Of a DNA stretch of 64,000 nt, positions 8,138 through 16,347 are shown one piece after another (position 1 is the stretch's first letter; every line of letters starts with the position of its first letter). This DNA is from Streptomyces carminius (GTDB lineage: Bacteria > Actinomycetota > Actinomycetes > Streptomycetales > Streptomycetaceae), in contig NZ_PGGW01000045.1 of the NCBI RefSeq assembly GCF_002794255.1, positions 1 through 64,000 on the forward strand, given 5' to 3'. A model generated the notes under the pieces. The model did not search any database. It had not been told where the DNA came from and saw only the letters and a program-made list of their open reading frames with translations. Both the position numbers and the translations under genes were made by a program.

Positions 8138-9541
8138 TCAGTAGCGGTAGTGGTCCGGCTTGTACGGGCCCTCGGGCTCGACGCCGATGTACGCCGCCTG
8201 CTCCGGACGCAGCGTCGTCAGCTTGACGCCGAGGGCGTCGAGGTGGAGGCGGGCGACCTTCTCGTCCAGGTGCTTGGGCAGCACGTGGACGCCCGTCCCG
8301 TACGCGTCGGGATTGGTGAACAGCCCGATCTGGGCCAGGGTCTGGTCCGCGAACGAGTTGGACATCACGAACGGCGGGTGGCCGGTGGCGTTGCCCAGGT
8401 TCAGCAGACGGCCCTCCGACAGCACGATGATCTTCTTGCCGCCGGGGAAGGTCCACGTGTGGACCTGCGGCTTGACCTCGTCCTTGACGATGCCGGGGAC
8501 CTTCGCCAGCCCGGCCATGTCGATCTCGTTGTCGAAGTGGCCGATGTCCCCGATGATCGCCTGGTGCTTCATCCTGACCATGTCCGAGGCCATGATGATG
8601 TCCTTGTTGCCGGTGGTCGTGATGAAGATGTCGGCCTTGTCGACGACCTCGTCCAGCGTCGTGACCTGGTAGCCGTCCATCGCCGCCTGCAGGGCGCAGA
8701 TCGGGTCGATCTCGGTGACGACGACGCGGGCGCCCTGGCCGCGCAGGGACTCCGCGCAGCCCTTGCCCACGTCGCCGTAGCCGCACACGACCGCGGTCTT
8801 GCCGCCGATCAGCACGTCCGTGGCGCGGTTGATGCCGTCGACCAGGGAGTGGCGGCAGCCGTACTTGTTGTCGAACTTCGACTTCGTCACCGCGTCGTTC
8901 ACGTTGATGACCGGGAACAGGAGAGAACCCTCGCGGTGCATCTCGTACAGGCGGTGGACGCCGGTCGTGGTCTCCTCCGTCACCCCGCGGATCTGCGCGG
9001 CGATGCCGGTCCAGTCGACGGTGCTCGCCTTCAGCAGGGCGGCCACGGCCGCCAGTTCCTCGTTGTCGGCCGGGGGCAGTTCGCCGGTCTTGAGGTACTC
9101 GACGCCCCGGTGGACGAGGGTGGTGGCGTCACCGCCGTCGTCCAGGATCATGTTCGGGCCGCCGGTGGGGCTGTCGGGCCAGGTCAGGGCCTGCTCCGTG
9201 CACCACCAGTACTCCTGGAGCGTCTCGCCCTTCCAGGCGAAGACCGGAATGCCGGCGGCGGCTATCGCGGCGGCCGCGTGGTCCTGGGTGGAGAAGATGT
9301 TGCAGGACGCCCAGCGGACCTCGGCGCCCAGGGCCACCAGGGTCTCGATCGGTACGGCGGTCTGCACCGTCATGTGCAGGGAACCGGTGATGCGGGCGCC
9401 GGCGAGGGGCTTGGCACCGGCGTATTCCTTGCGGAGCGCCATCAGGCCGGGCATCTCGTGCTCGGCGAGGGTGATCTCCTTGCGGCCGAAGGCGGCCAGC
9501 GACAGGTCGGCGACCTTGAAATCCGCGAACTCAGGCGACAC
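8138..9541 (-). CDS. ahcY: Adenosylhomocysteinase
   Basis: A 467-residue SAH hydrolase that splits S-adenosylhomocysteine into adenosine and homocysteine, using NAD. Diagnostic stretches are [11 protein letters not shown], the Cys-containing [12 protein letters not shown], the NAD-binding [17 protein letters not shown], and the C-terminal YKPDHYRY typical of the family. It is slightly shorter than the usual Streptomyces enzyme (about 485) because an insert after DHAAAAI is reduced. The start is ATG at 9541, overlapping the end of metF by 11 bases. Together with metF and the metH remnant it forms an accessory methyl-cycle cassette. Confidence 0.95.
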   Translation of the reverse strand: MSPEFADFKVADLSLAAFGRKEITLAEHEMPGLMALRKEYAGAKPLAGARITGSLHMTVQTAVPIETLVALGAEVRWASCNIFSTQDHAAAAIAAAGIPVFAWKGETLQEYWWCTEQALTWPDSPTGGPNMILDDGGDATTLVHRGVEYLKTGELPPADNEELAAVAALLKASTVDWTGIAAQIRGVTEETTTGVHRLYEMHREGSLLFPVINVNDAVTKSKFDNKYGCRHSLVDGINRATDVLIGGKTAVVCGYGDVGKGCAESLRGQGARVVVTEIDPICALQAAMDGYQVTTLDEVVDKADIFITTTGNKDIIMASDMVRMKHQAIIGDIGHFDNEIDMAGLAKVPGIVKDEVKPQVHTWTFPGGKKIIVLSEGRLLNLGNATGHPPFVMSNSFADQTLAQIGLFTNPDAYGTGVHVLPKHLDEKVARLHLDALGVKLTTLRPEQAAYIGVEPEGPYKPDHYRY

Positions 9542-10388
9542 GAATGCTCCTTGAACTGATGACGTTACGGTGGATGTCCAGGGCCGCGGTGGACCTGTTC
9601 AGGGTGATGTAGTGCAGTCCGGGCGCGCCCTCCGCCAGGAGGCGTCCGGCCATGGCGGTGGCGTACTCGACGCCGATGCGGTGGCCCGCGGCGCGATCGT
9701 CGCGGGCGGCTTCCAGACGGTGGGCCAGGTCTTCGGGGAAGGCGGCGTCGCTCAGTTCGGCGAAGCGGCGGATCTGGCGTACGTCGGTGGCGGGCATGAT
9801 CTCGGGGACGATCGGGATGTCGCAGCCGGCCGCCGCCACCCGGTCGCGCAGCCGCAGGTAGTCCTCGACGTGGAAGAACATCTGCGTGATGGCGTAGTCG
9901 GCGCCGGCGCGGCACTTGGCCACGAAGTGCCGGATGTCGGTGTCCCAGTCGGGCGAGCGGGGATGGCGTTCGGGGAAGGCGGCGACGCCTATGGTGAGGT
10001 TCCCCAGGGAACGGACGAGCTCGACCAGCTGGTAGGTGTGGGTGAAGCCGTCCGGGTGCGGCACCCACGGTCCTCGGGGGTCGCCGGGGGGATCGCCGCG
10101 CAGCACGAGGACGTCCCTGATGCCGGCGTCGGCGTAGGCGCCGATGATCTGCCGCAGCTCGGCGGCCGAGTGGCCCACGGCGGTGAGGTGCGCGACCGGA
10201 CGCAGCGTCGTCTCCGCCGCGATGCGCCGGGTGACCTCGATGGTCCGGTCCCGGGAGGAGCCGCCGGCGCCGTAGGTCACGGAGACGAAGTCCGGGCGCA
10301 GCGTCTCCACCCGGCGGATCGCCTGCCACAGGGTCCGCTCGCCGGCGGCGGTCTTCGGCGGGAAGAACTCGAAGGAGAAGGTCGTCAC
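9531..10388 (-). CDS. metF: Methylenetetrahydrofolate reductase
   Basis: A 285-residue MetF-type TIM barrel that reduces 5,10-methylene-THF to 5-methyl-THF with FAD. The N-terminus [10 protein letters not shown] is the family signature; [26 protein letters not shown] and [12 protein letters not shown] follow in the usual order. The start is a GTG at 10388 overlapping the stop of the metH remnant, and the 3' end overlaps ahcY. Supplying methyl-THF only makes sense with a methionine synthase, which at this locus is broken; it may serve an intact one elsewhere. Confidence 0.93.
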   Translation of the reverse strand: MTTFSFEFFPPKTAAGERTLWQAIRRVETLRPDFVSVTYGAGGSSRDRTIEVTRRIAAETTLRPVAHLTAVGHSAAELRQIIGAYADAGIRDVLVLRGDPPGDPRGPWVPHPDGFTHTYQLVELVRSLGNLTIGVAAFPERHPRSPDWDTDIRHFVAKCRAGADYAITQMFFHVEDYLRLRDRVAAAGCDIPIVPEIMPATDVRQIRRFAELSDAAFPEDLAHRLEAARDDRAAGHRIGVEYATAMAGRLLAEGAPGLHYITLNRSTAALDIHRNVISSRSIRVA

Positions 10389-11030
10389 GCGCGGCCTCCC
10401 GCGTTGAAGTAGTTCGCCTCGGGGTGGTGGACGACGATGGCGTCGGTGGACTGCTCGGGGTGGAGCTGGAACTCCTCCGACAGGTGGACGCCGATGCGTT
10501 CCGGCCGGAGCAGGTGGGCGATCTTCGCCCGGTCCGCCAGGTCGGGGCAGGCCGGGTAGCCCTGCGAGTAGCGGCAGCCCTGGTACTCGGTGTGCAGCAT
10601 GCCGTCCAGCGAGTCCGGGTCGTCCGCCGCGATGCCGAGTTCGGTGCGGACGCGGGCGTGCCAGTACTCGGCGAGGGCTTCGGCGAGCTGGACGGACAGG
10701 CCGTGCAGTTCGAGGTAGTCGCGGTAGGCGTCGGCCCCGAAGAGGCGGGTGGTCTCCTCGCCGATGCGGGAGCCGACGGTGACGACCTGGAAGCCGACGA
10801 CGTCCCTCTCCCCGGACTCCTCGGCTCTGAAGAAGTCCGCCAGGCACAGCCGTCGCCCGCGGCGCTGGCGCGGGAAGGTGAAGCGGGTGCGCTCGTTGCC
10901 CGCCTCGTCCAGGACGATCAGGTCGTCGTCCTTGGAGACGCACGGGAAGTAGCCGTGCACCACGGCCGCTTCGAGGAGGCTGTCCGTCTGGAGGCGGTCC
11001 AGCAGGCCGCGCTGCCGCGGCCGGCGGACG
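10385..11030 (-). pseudogene. metH: metH remnant: C-terminal activation domain only
   Basis: About 210 residues match the C-terminal AdoMet-binding reactivation domain of cobalamin-dependent methionine synthase: [38 protein letters not shown], the [20 protein letters not shown] helix and the [18 protein letters not shown] end. The homocysteine, folate and B12 domains (about 900 residues) are missing; upstream the frame runs into WD40-repeat sequence at about 11030. It therefore cannot synthesise methionine. The stop overlaps the metF start, showing an original metH-metF-ahcY operon whose 5' part was lost. Confidence 0.85.
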
Positions 11031-11040
11031 CCCGTCCCGC

Positions 11041-11420
11041 CGGAACGCCACCGAGTTGACCGAACCGGTATGGCCCGTGAGCCGAGCCAGCACCCGGGGG
11101 CGGCGTACCGGCGGCCGGGCTCCACAGACCCACGGTCTGGTCGTAGCTGCCAGTGGCCAGCATCCGCCCGTCAGGACTGAAGGCCACGGAGTAGACCGAG
11201 CTTGCGTGGCCGGCCATCACCGGCCCGGGCTGATCCCACAACCGTACGGTCTGGTCCCTGCTGCCAGTGGCCAAGGTGCGCCCGTCGGGGCTGAACGCCA
11301 GCGTATCGACACTGTCGGTGTGTCCCATGAGAACCGGCAGTTCACGGACGGGACCGGAATGCGACACCGACCATCGGCGCACCGTCGCGTCCACACCGGT
11401 GGTGGCCAGGATCCGGGTTC
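11041..11420 (-). pseudogene. WD40-repeat protein fragment
   Basis: Minus-strand sequence encodes about two and a half WD40 repeats: [61 protein letters not shown], then after a frameshift [17 protein letters not shown]. Each repeat shows the GH and WD dipeptides. Neither start nor stop of the parent gene is present; parents are usually large cytoplasmic proteins of 600-1300 residues. The 3' side joins the metH remnant directly. Confidence 0.85.
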
Positions 11421-11554
11421 TGGCTCACTTTCCGTGCCAGCACCACGGACGGTCACCGAAACCACGATCATGAACGACCATGGGTGACACGTTCCTCCGT
11501 GACCTCTGGTTCCACCATGTCGACGGCGCCCAGGTGGAACAGGTCGTGGCCGGT

Positions 11555-11645
11555 GCCGAGCCGGTCGGACCGGTGCTCAGCCGGCTGGTGCCGGGCGAAC
11601 CCGAGGTCCACGGCCGGCCGGTGCTGCTGGAGCACCGGGGCCCGC
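11555..11645 (+). pseudogene. ECF42-type sigma factor fragment with internal deletion
   Basis: VLSRLVPGEPEVHG followed directly by RPVLLEH matches the C-terminal region of the intact ECF42 gene in this window (24244-25530), but about 19 codons between the two blocks are deleted. Nucleotide identity is high across both blocks. No start or promoter remains. Confidence 0.75.
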
Positions 11646-11890
11646 CGCAGCCGGCCGGCATCGATCTCTCCGCGGGCCACCGCCGCACAGAGCCCCCCGT
11701 GACCGCGGCGGTGTTCGCCCACCAGCGAAAGCTCGGCCAGTGACCTGACCGGCCCGTCACCACACAGGACAGCGTCGGCCGGCTCGGACAACGCATCCGA
11801 ACGAGCGATGAGACAGGAGTGGAACTCGCCCCGGAAGCATGACAGTTGCGCCAGAGCCTCCGGCCGGACGTCGCGGTGCAGCAGACTCAT
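11640..11890 (-). pseudogene. Transposase N-terminal remnant (IS701-like DDE group)
   Basis: Beginning MSLLHRDVRPEALAQLSCF, the minus strand encodes FHSCLIARSDALSEPADAVL, CGDGPVRSLAELSLVGEHRR and GHGGLCAAVARGEIDAGRL. This is the typical N-terminus of a Streptomyces transposase group whose C-terminus ends in a GPGRPPGSK...DVGKTVKR tail. The rest is gone; the sequence breaks at the sigma-factor fragment. A C-terminal remnant of the same group lies at 30957-31180. Confidence 0.75.
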
Positions 11891-12173
11891 CCTCACGGCC
11901 TTCGTGCTGGACGTGTGCTCCTTGACCGGAGCACATGTTCGTACGAAGGCCGCTTCGGTGTCCGCCGGACACCGAAGCGAGTGATCAGGTTCGAGGCGCC
12001 ATTCGGCGCTGGACGTCAAAGACCAAGCTCAGTGCCTGCTCCTGGACCTCCTTCTGGGCTGGTCGGGGTCCGTTCTTGCGCTCTGGGCGTGAGGGCCTGC
12101 CGCTCGGTGAACGGTCACCGTGACCGGTTGCCGAACGGCTCATCGGTCGGGATGGCCACGAGCTGCCGCAGCC

Positions 12174-12211
12174 GAAGCGGCCGGTCCGAGCAGCCCCGGA
12201 CCGGCCGCTTC
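12174..12211. terminator. Terminator hairpin downstream of the esterase
   Basis: Perfect 15-bp GC-rich arms with an 8-base loop lie 85 bases beyond the esterase stop codon. Confidence 0.7.
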
Positions 12212-12295
12212 ACAGCGAGGGCCGGCACCGTGGTGGTCGCTGTCCTGCTTGCGTGCGGCAGAGGATCGGCGGTCGGCGAGGCCGTGCGGGACAGG

Positions 12296-13234
12296 TCAGT
12301 TGAAGGCTGTGGCCACGGCGTCCGAGAGCTGGTTCAGTACGTCCCGCGAGAGTTGCACCGAGCCGGTGAACGAGAGGAAGCCGTGAACGGCTCCCTCGAC
12401 CGGGAGGTGCTGGACCGGCACGCCGGCGTCGGCCAGCTTGCGGGCGTAGTGGTCGCCCTGGTCGCGCAGGGGGTCGTTCTCGGCGGTGACGACGACGGCA
12501 GGAGCGAGTCCGGCCAGTTCGTCACAGCGCGCCGGCGAGACCCGCGGGTCGGCGCCCTGGTCCGGGGTGCTGAGGTAGGCGCCCCAGAACCACTCGAGGT
12601 AGGAACGGGAGAGGACCGGGCCCGTCATGTTCTCGTACATTGAGGGGCTGTCGTCGAACCGGTCGACCGCCGGGTAGGCGAGCACCTGGAGCGTGATGCG
12701 GGGTCCCCCGAGGCGCAGGGATTCCTGTGCGAGAACCGCGGCAAGGTTGCCGCCGGCGCTCTCGCCGAACACGGCGATGCGCTCTCCGTCGCCCCCGAAG
12801 CCGGGGGCGTTGTCCGCGACCCAGGTCAGCGCGGCGTAGGCGTCGTCGACCGCGGCCGGGAAGCGGTGCTCGGGTGCCAGCCGGTAGTCCACGGAGACCA
12901 CGATCGTGCCGGAGCGGCCGGCCACGGTGCGGGCCATGTTGTCCTGGGTGTCCAGGTTGCCGAAGACCCACCCGCCGCCGTGGAAGAAGAGCGTCACGGG
13001 CAGTGGCCCGGCGTCCGGCTCGGCGAGGGGCCGGTAGATACGGACGGGTATGCCGCGGCCGTCGGCAGCGGCCGTGGTGTCCCGGACGTCGGCGACCGGT
13101 ATGGGAGCGCCGGCCAGGGCGCCGAAGGCGCGCCCGAACGCGCGGTTCTCCGCCACCGTCAGGGTCTCGGGAGCCGGTCCGCCTGCTGCGGCCACTTGCT
13201 TGAGCAGGCTCTCGATCTGGGGATCCAGGGGCAT
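12296..13234 (-). CDS. HSL-family alpha/beta hydrolase (esterase/lipase)
   Basis: A 312-residue carboxylesterase of the hormone-sensitive lipase family. The oxyanion HGGG is at 85-88, the nucleophile in GESAGG (Ser159), with Asp254 in ENDPLRDQG and His284 in AVHGFL completing the triad. It has no signal peptide and should be cytoplasmic, cleaving short-chain acyl esters. I start it at the ATG at 13234 (MPLDPQIESLL); the frame extends upstream into the promoter region without support. It is divergent from a TetR-family regulator, and two dyad operators lie between them, so it is very probably controlled by that regulator. Confidence 0.92.
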   Translation of the reverse strand: MPLDPQIESLLKQVAAAGGPAPETLTVAENRAFGRAFGALAGAPIPVADVRDTTAAADGRGIPVRIYRPLAEPDAGPLPVTLFFHGGGWVFGNLDTQDNMARTVAGRSGTIVVSVDYRLAPEHRFPAAVDDAYAALTWVADNAPGFGGDGERIAVFGESAGGNLAAVLAQESLRLGGPRITLQVLAYPAVDRFDDSPSMYENMTGPVLSRSYLEWFWGAYLSTPDQGADPRVSPARCDELAGLAPAVVVTAENDPLRDQGDHYARKLADAGVPVQHLPVEGAVHGFLSFTGSVQLSRDVLNQLSDAVATAFN

Positions 13235-13270
13235 GGCACTCACCTGTTCTGAAGAGACGGCCACCCGGGA

Positions 13271-13286
13271 TGGAATGACCTTTCCA
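13271..13286. promoter_or_regulatory. TetR operator candidate 1
   Basis: TGGAATGACCTTTCCA: 6-bp arms around a 4-bp spacer with one mismatch, 37 bp from the second copy. Confidence 0.6.
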
Positions 13287-13307
13287 GGATCATCGGCGGA
13301 GCATAGC

Positions 13308-13323
13308 TGGAATGTCAATTCCA
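13308..13323. promoter_or_regulatory. TetR operator candidate 2
   Basis: TGGAATGTCAATTCCA: perfect 6-bp inverted arms with a 4-bp spacer, 19 bases before the TetR start codon. It shares its arms and spacing with the copy at 13271. Confidence 0.7.
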
Positions 13324-13342
13324 ACTTGGGTAGCGTGGGCAT

Positions 13343-13978
13343 ATGAACGCACCAGCGAAGGCCGGGGAGTCGAAGAGGCAGCGGCTCACCAAGGGCGGCC
13401 GCAAGACCCGCGAACGCATCATCGAGGCCGCCGCGGAACTGATGTTCCACCGCGGCGCGGGAGGCACGAGCATCCCGGACATCCAGGCGGCCGCCGGGGT
13501 CAGCGCATCGCAGATCTACCACTACTTCGGCGACAAGCAGGGCCTGGTCCTGGCGGTCATCGACCACCAGACGGACACCCAGCTCGCCCGGCAGCGTCCG
13601 CTGCTGGACAGCCTGGACAGCATCGAGGCCCTGCGCGAGTGGTGCGACAGGGCAGGGAACCGGCAGGACGCAAGAGGATGCGAAGGCGGCTGCGAGATCG
13701 GCTCGCTCGCCAGCGAACTCGCCGACAGCGATCAGTCGGCGCGGACCAGACTCGTCTCCGCCTTCGACCGGTGGGAAGACCCCATCAGGTCAGGACTCGC
13801 ACGCATGCAGGAACGGGGCGAGCTGAGCGAGCGCGCCGACACCGCCGCGCTCGCCACCGCTCTGCTGGCCGCCATCCAGGGCGGCATGCTGCTCTCCCAG
13901 GTCCGCCGGTCGAGCACCGCCTACCGGCAGGCCGTGTCAGCGGTGCTCGACCACATCGAGAGCTACCTCGTCCGGTAG
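13343..13978 (+). CDS. TetR/AcrR-family repressor
   Basis: A 211-residue TetR-type repressor. The N-terminal HTH (RIIEAAAELMFHRGAGGTSIPD...GVSASQIYHYFGDKQGLV) covers about residues 25-72; the C-terminal ligand domain resembles the LmrA/YxaF subgroup with GCEGGCEIGSLASELAD. It is transcribed away from the esterase gene and almost certainly binds the two TGGAAT dyads between them. The inducing ligand is probably an ester or its product (inference). Confidence 0.9.
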   Translation: MNAPAKAGESKRQRLTKGGRKTRERIIEAAAELMFHRGAGGTSIPDIQAAAGVSASQIYHYFGDKQGLVLAVIDHQTDTQLARQRPLLDSLDSIEALREWCDRAGNRQDARGCEGGCEIGSLASELADSDQSARTRLVSAFDRWEDPIRSGLARMQERGELSERADTAALATALLAAIQGGMLLSQVRRSSTAYRQAVSAVLDHIESYLVR

Positions 13979-14391
13979 CGGCCCGGGGGCGCCGGCTCAC
14001 CACTGACACCCTTGACCTGCTGACACAGATTTCAGAAGCAGGCACTGACCAACTGAGCGAGGGCTGCGGGTGCCGGCCCCGGACAGGATGCTGCCGGCCG
14101 TGCCCGGCTCTGCGGGCAACAACGAGGCAACCCCAGCCGCTCCAGTCGCGATATCAACACAAGCAACGGCATTGTCATCCGCTCGACAGGGGGACCCAGT
14201 CATGCCGGGCCCGGAGGCCAGTGGCCCTCTTGCAGGACCGCGGAAAACGCAACGGGGGCGGGACCGGGCGCCGGGAATGCTTGTCAATTCCTGTGGATGT
14301 CGTCGCGTGACGTGATGACCGGGGAGGCGGACGCCTACGCCGTCCGGGCGTTGATGGCCGGCGGTTCGGCCGGGCGTGCGAGGGTGTCGTC
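13979..14391. other. Intergenic stretch without a recognised gene
   Basis: No frame here has family motifs or a convincing start. It separates the TetR gene from the P-loop kinase. Confidence 0.5.
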
Positions 14392-14904
14392 ATGTTGATC
14401 GCGATGGCGGGTCTGCCCGGTGCGGGGAAGAGTTCGGTCGCCGGGGCGTTGGGGCGCAAGCTGGCTGCTCCGGTCGTGTCCGTGGACCCGATCGAGGCGG
14501 CGATGTGGCGTGCGGGGGTGGCCCGTGACCAGCCCACGGGCCTGGCGGCGTATGTCGTGGCCGAGGCCGTGGCCGATGGTGTGCTCGGCATGGGCCAAAC
14601 CGTGATCGTCGATGCGGTCAACGCCGTGGAAGCGGCGCGGGGACAGTGGCGGTCGCTGGCGGCTCGTCATGGTGTGCCGGCGGTGTTCATCGAGGTGGTG
14701 TGCTCGGATCCGTTGGTGCACCGCCGTCGGTTGGAGAACCGGTCCAGGGGGATCGAGGGCTTCGCTGAGCCGACGTGGGAGGCCGTGCAACGGCTGCGGG
14801 AGGGATTCGCCTCATGGGCCGATCACCGGTTGGTGCTGGATACGGTGACCGACTTGTCGTCGAACGTTGCGACGGCCTCCGGGTTCCTCTCCGCGAAAGC
14901 CTGA
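14392..14904 (+). CDS. Small P-loop kinase / AAA-type NTPase
   Basis: A 170-residue P-loop protein with Walker A GLPGAGKSS at residues 7-15, a Walker-B-like TVIVDAVNAVEAAR, and an arginine-rich lid (HRRRLENRSRG). The size and layout are those of small ATP-dependent kinases of the gluconate kinase/zeta-toxin-like superfamily. No antitoxin-like partner is adjacent, so toxin function is not supported. It sits alone upstream of an IS256 element, whose end begins about 15 bases after its stop codon. Substrate unknown. Confidence 0.75.
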   Translation: MLIAMAGLPGAGKSSVAGALGRKLAAPVVSVDPIEAAMWRAGVARDQPTGLAAYVVAEAVADGVLGMGQTVIVDAVNAVEAARGQWRSLAARHGVPAVFIEVVCSDPLVHRRRLENRSRGIEGFAEPTWEAVQRLREGFASWADHRLVLDTVTDLSSNVATASGFLSAKA

Positions 14905-14918
14905 TCCTCAAGTGGTGC

Positions 14919-16334
14919 GAGATCAGTAGTCAGAGTCTGTGGATCGTGGGGTAGTCCAGGCTGCGTGGGCTTCCGGGCGTTCGGTGAGGTGGCCGTGTTC
15001 GAAGCGGGCCCCGGCGCGGACGAGGGCGACGAGGTGAGGTGCGTTTACGGCCCGCCGGCGGGTCCGGGCGGACTCGACGAGCTTTGAAGACCACGGCCAG
15101 GGCGGCGGCCGCGCTGCCGGCGCCCTGGGTGACCTTCGTGCGCAGACGGACGGTGGCGAAGGCCGACTCGACCGGATTCATGGTCCGCAGACGGATCCAG
15201 TGCTCAGCGGGAAAGTCATAGAACGCCGGCAGCAGTTCGTCCACGTCGTCAGTGATCCTCTTGACGGCCCTGGGGAACCCCGCCCCGCAGGTCTTGGCGT
15301 ACGCTCCGGCCGCTCTCACGGCCTGCTCACGGTCCTCGGCGTCGCAGATCTCCTGCAGGCTTTCTCCGCACCGGGCTGGGCAGACCTCGGCAGGGCGTTC
15401 GCGACATCGGCGATCTTGTGACCCCAGCACCTTTGACGGCGCGTCCCGGGGAAGACCTCGGCCAGGGCCTTCCAGAAGCCAAGCGCACCATCGCCGACCG
15501 CGCAAAGGGGAGCGCGCGTCCCTCGCCGAGCACAGTCGCGCAGGAGATCTGCCCAGGAGTCGGCAGGTTCGCGGTAGCCGTCGCTCATCGCGATCAGTTC
15601 CTTGGTGCCGTCCGCGCGAACGCCCCTCAGCACGAGCACGCATGACTTGGCCTCCCGCAGGTGTATGCGCAGGTGGATGCCGTCGGCCCACACGTAGACG
15701 TAGTCGCTGGCAGACAGGTCGCGCTCGCCGAACGCCTGGTGGTCGGCCTGCCATTGCCGGGTGAGCCGGGTGACCGTCGCGGGTGAGAGGCCGGCCGCCG
15801 AGCCGGGGAACCGCTCCAGCGCAGGCACGAAGTCGCCGGAGGGCAGGCCATGGAGATGGAGCCGGGGCAGCACCTCGCTGATTTTCGGGGACTTACGGCC
15901 CCAGGGCGGCAGGACGGCCGAGGAGAACCGCTTGCGCTCGCCGGTGGCCTCGTCGACGCGCTTGTCGTTCACCCTCGGGGCCTTCACCTCCACCGCTCCG
16001 GCCACGGTGGTGACCTTCCTCGGCCGGTGGCAGCCGTTGCGGACCACCAGGCGATACCCGTGCTCGTCACGCTGATCAGTCAACTCGGCTGTGTGGGCGT
16101 TGACTTCGGCTTCCAGGGCAGCGGCCAGCATTCGCCTCGCGCCGTCGCGGAGGATGTCGTCGATCAGGGAGCCGGTCTCGGTTGTTCCATCGGCATTCAC
16201 TACGCCCAGCACGGGCGTGCCTTCCCGGCCGACGGTGCAACGTCGGCCTACTCGATGACCAGAAGCCGATCACTCGGGAAGGTACGCCCCTCGCGTCCAG
16301 TCCGAGGCCGATCCACAGGTCATGAGCATTGCTC
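14919..16334 (-). mobile_element. Degenerate IS256-family element
   Basis: The ends, read inward, share CTGTGGATCG plus a looser outer match (14919-14946 and about 16309-16334), consistent with terminal inverted repeats. Exact ends and target duplication are not certain. The single gene inside is frameshifted. Confidence 0.65.
14923..16212 (-). pseudogene. IS256-family transposase, two frameshifts
   Basis: The transposase starts at a GTG at 16212 (LGVVNADGTTETGSLIDDI) and reads through the family core: LEAEVNAHTAEL, TVAGAVEVKAPRVND, DYVYVWADGIHLRIHLREAK, CAVGDGALGFWKALAEVFPG and RCWGHKIADVANALP. Near 15400 the frame shifts, continuing AVKRITDDVDELLPAFYDFP and LRTMNPVESAFATVRLRTKV. Near 15085 it shifts again, to KLVESARTRRRAVNAPHLVA. 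Nearly full length but inactive. The three conserved acidic residues would lie in two different frames. Confidence 0.88.
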
Positions 16335-16347
16335 CGGGCCGGTGGTC

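Noticed and set aside
6990..8786. A 598-codon minus-strand frame across the exporter and ahcY
   Set aside because: It overlaps real genes on both strands and is low-complexity.
14392..14904. Zeta-type toxin of a toxin-antitoxin system
   Set aside because: The protein has a P-loop and kinase-like lid, but no antitoxin-like small gene is adjacent on either side.
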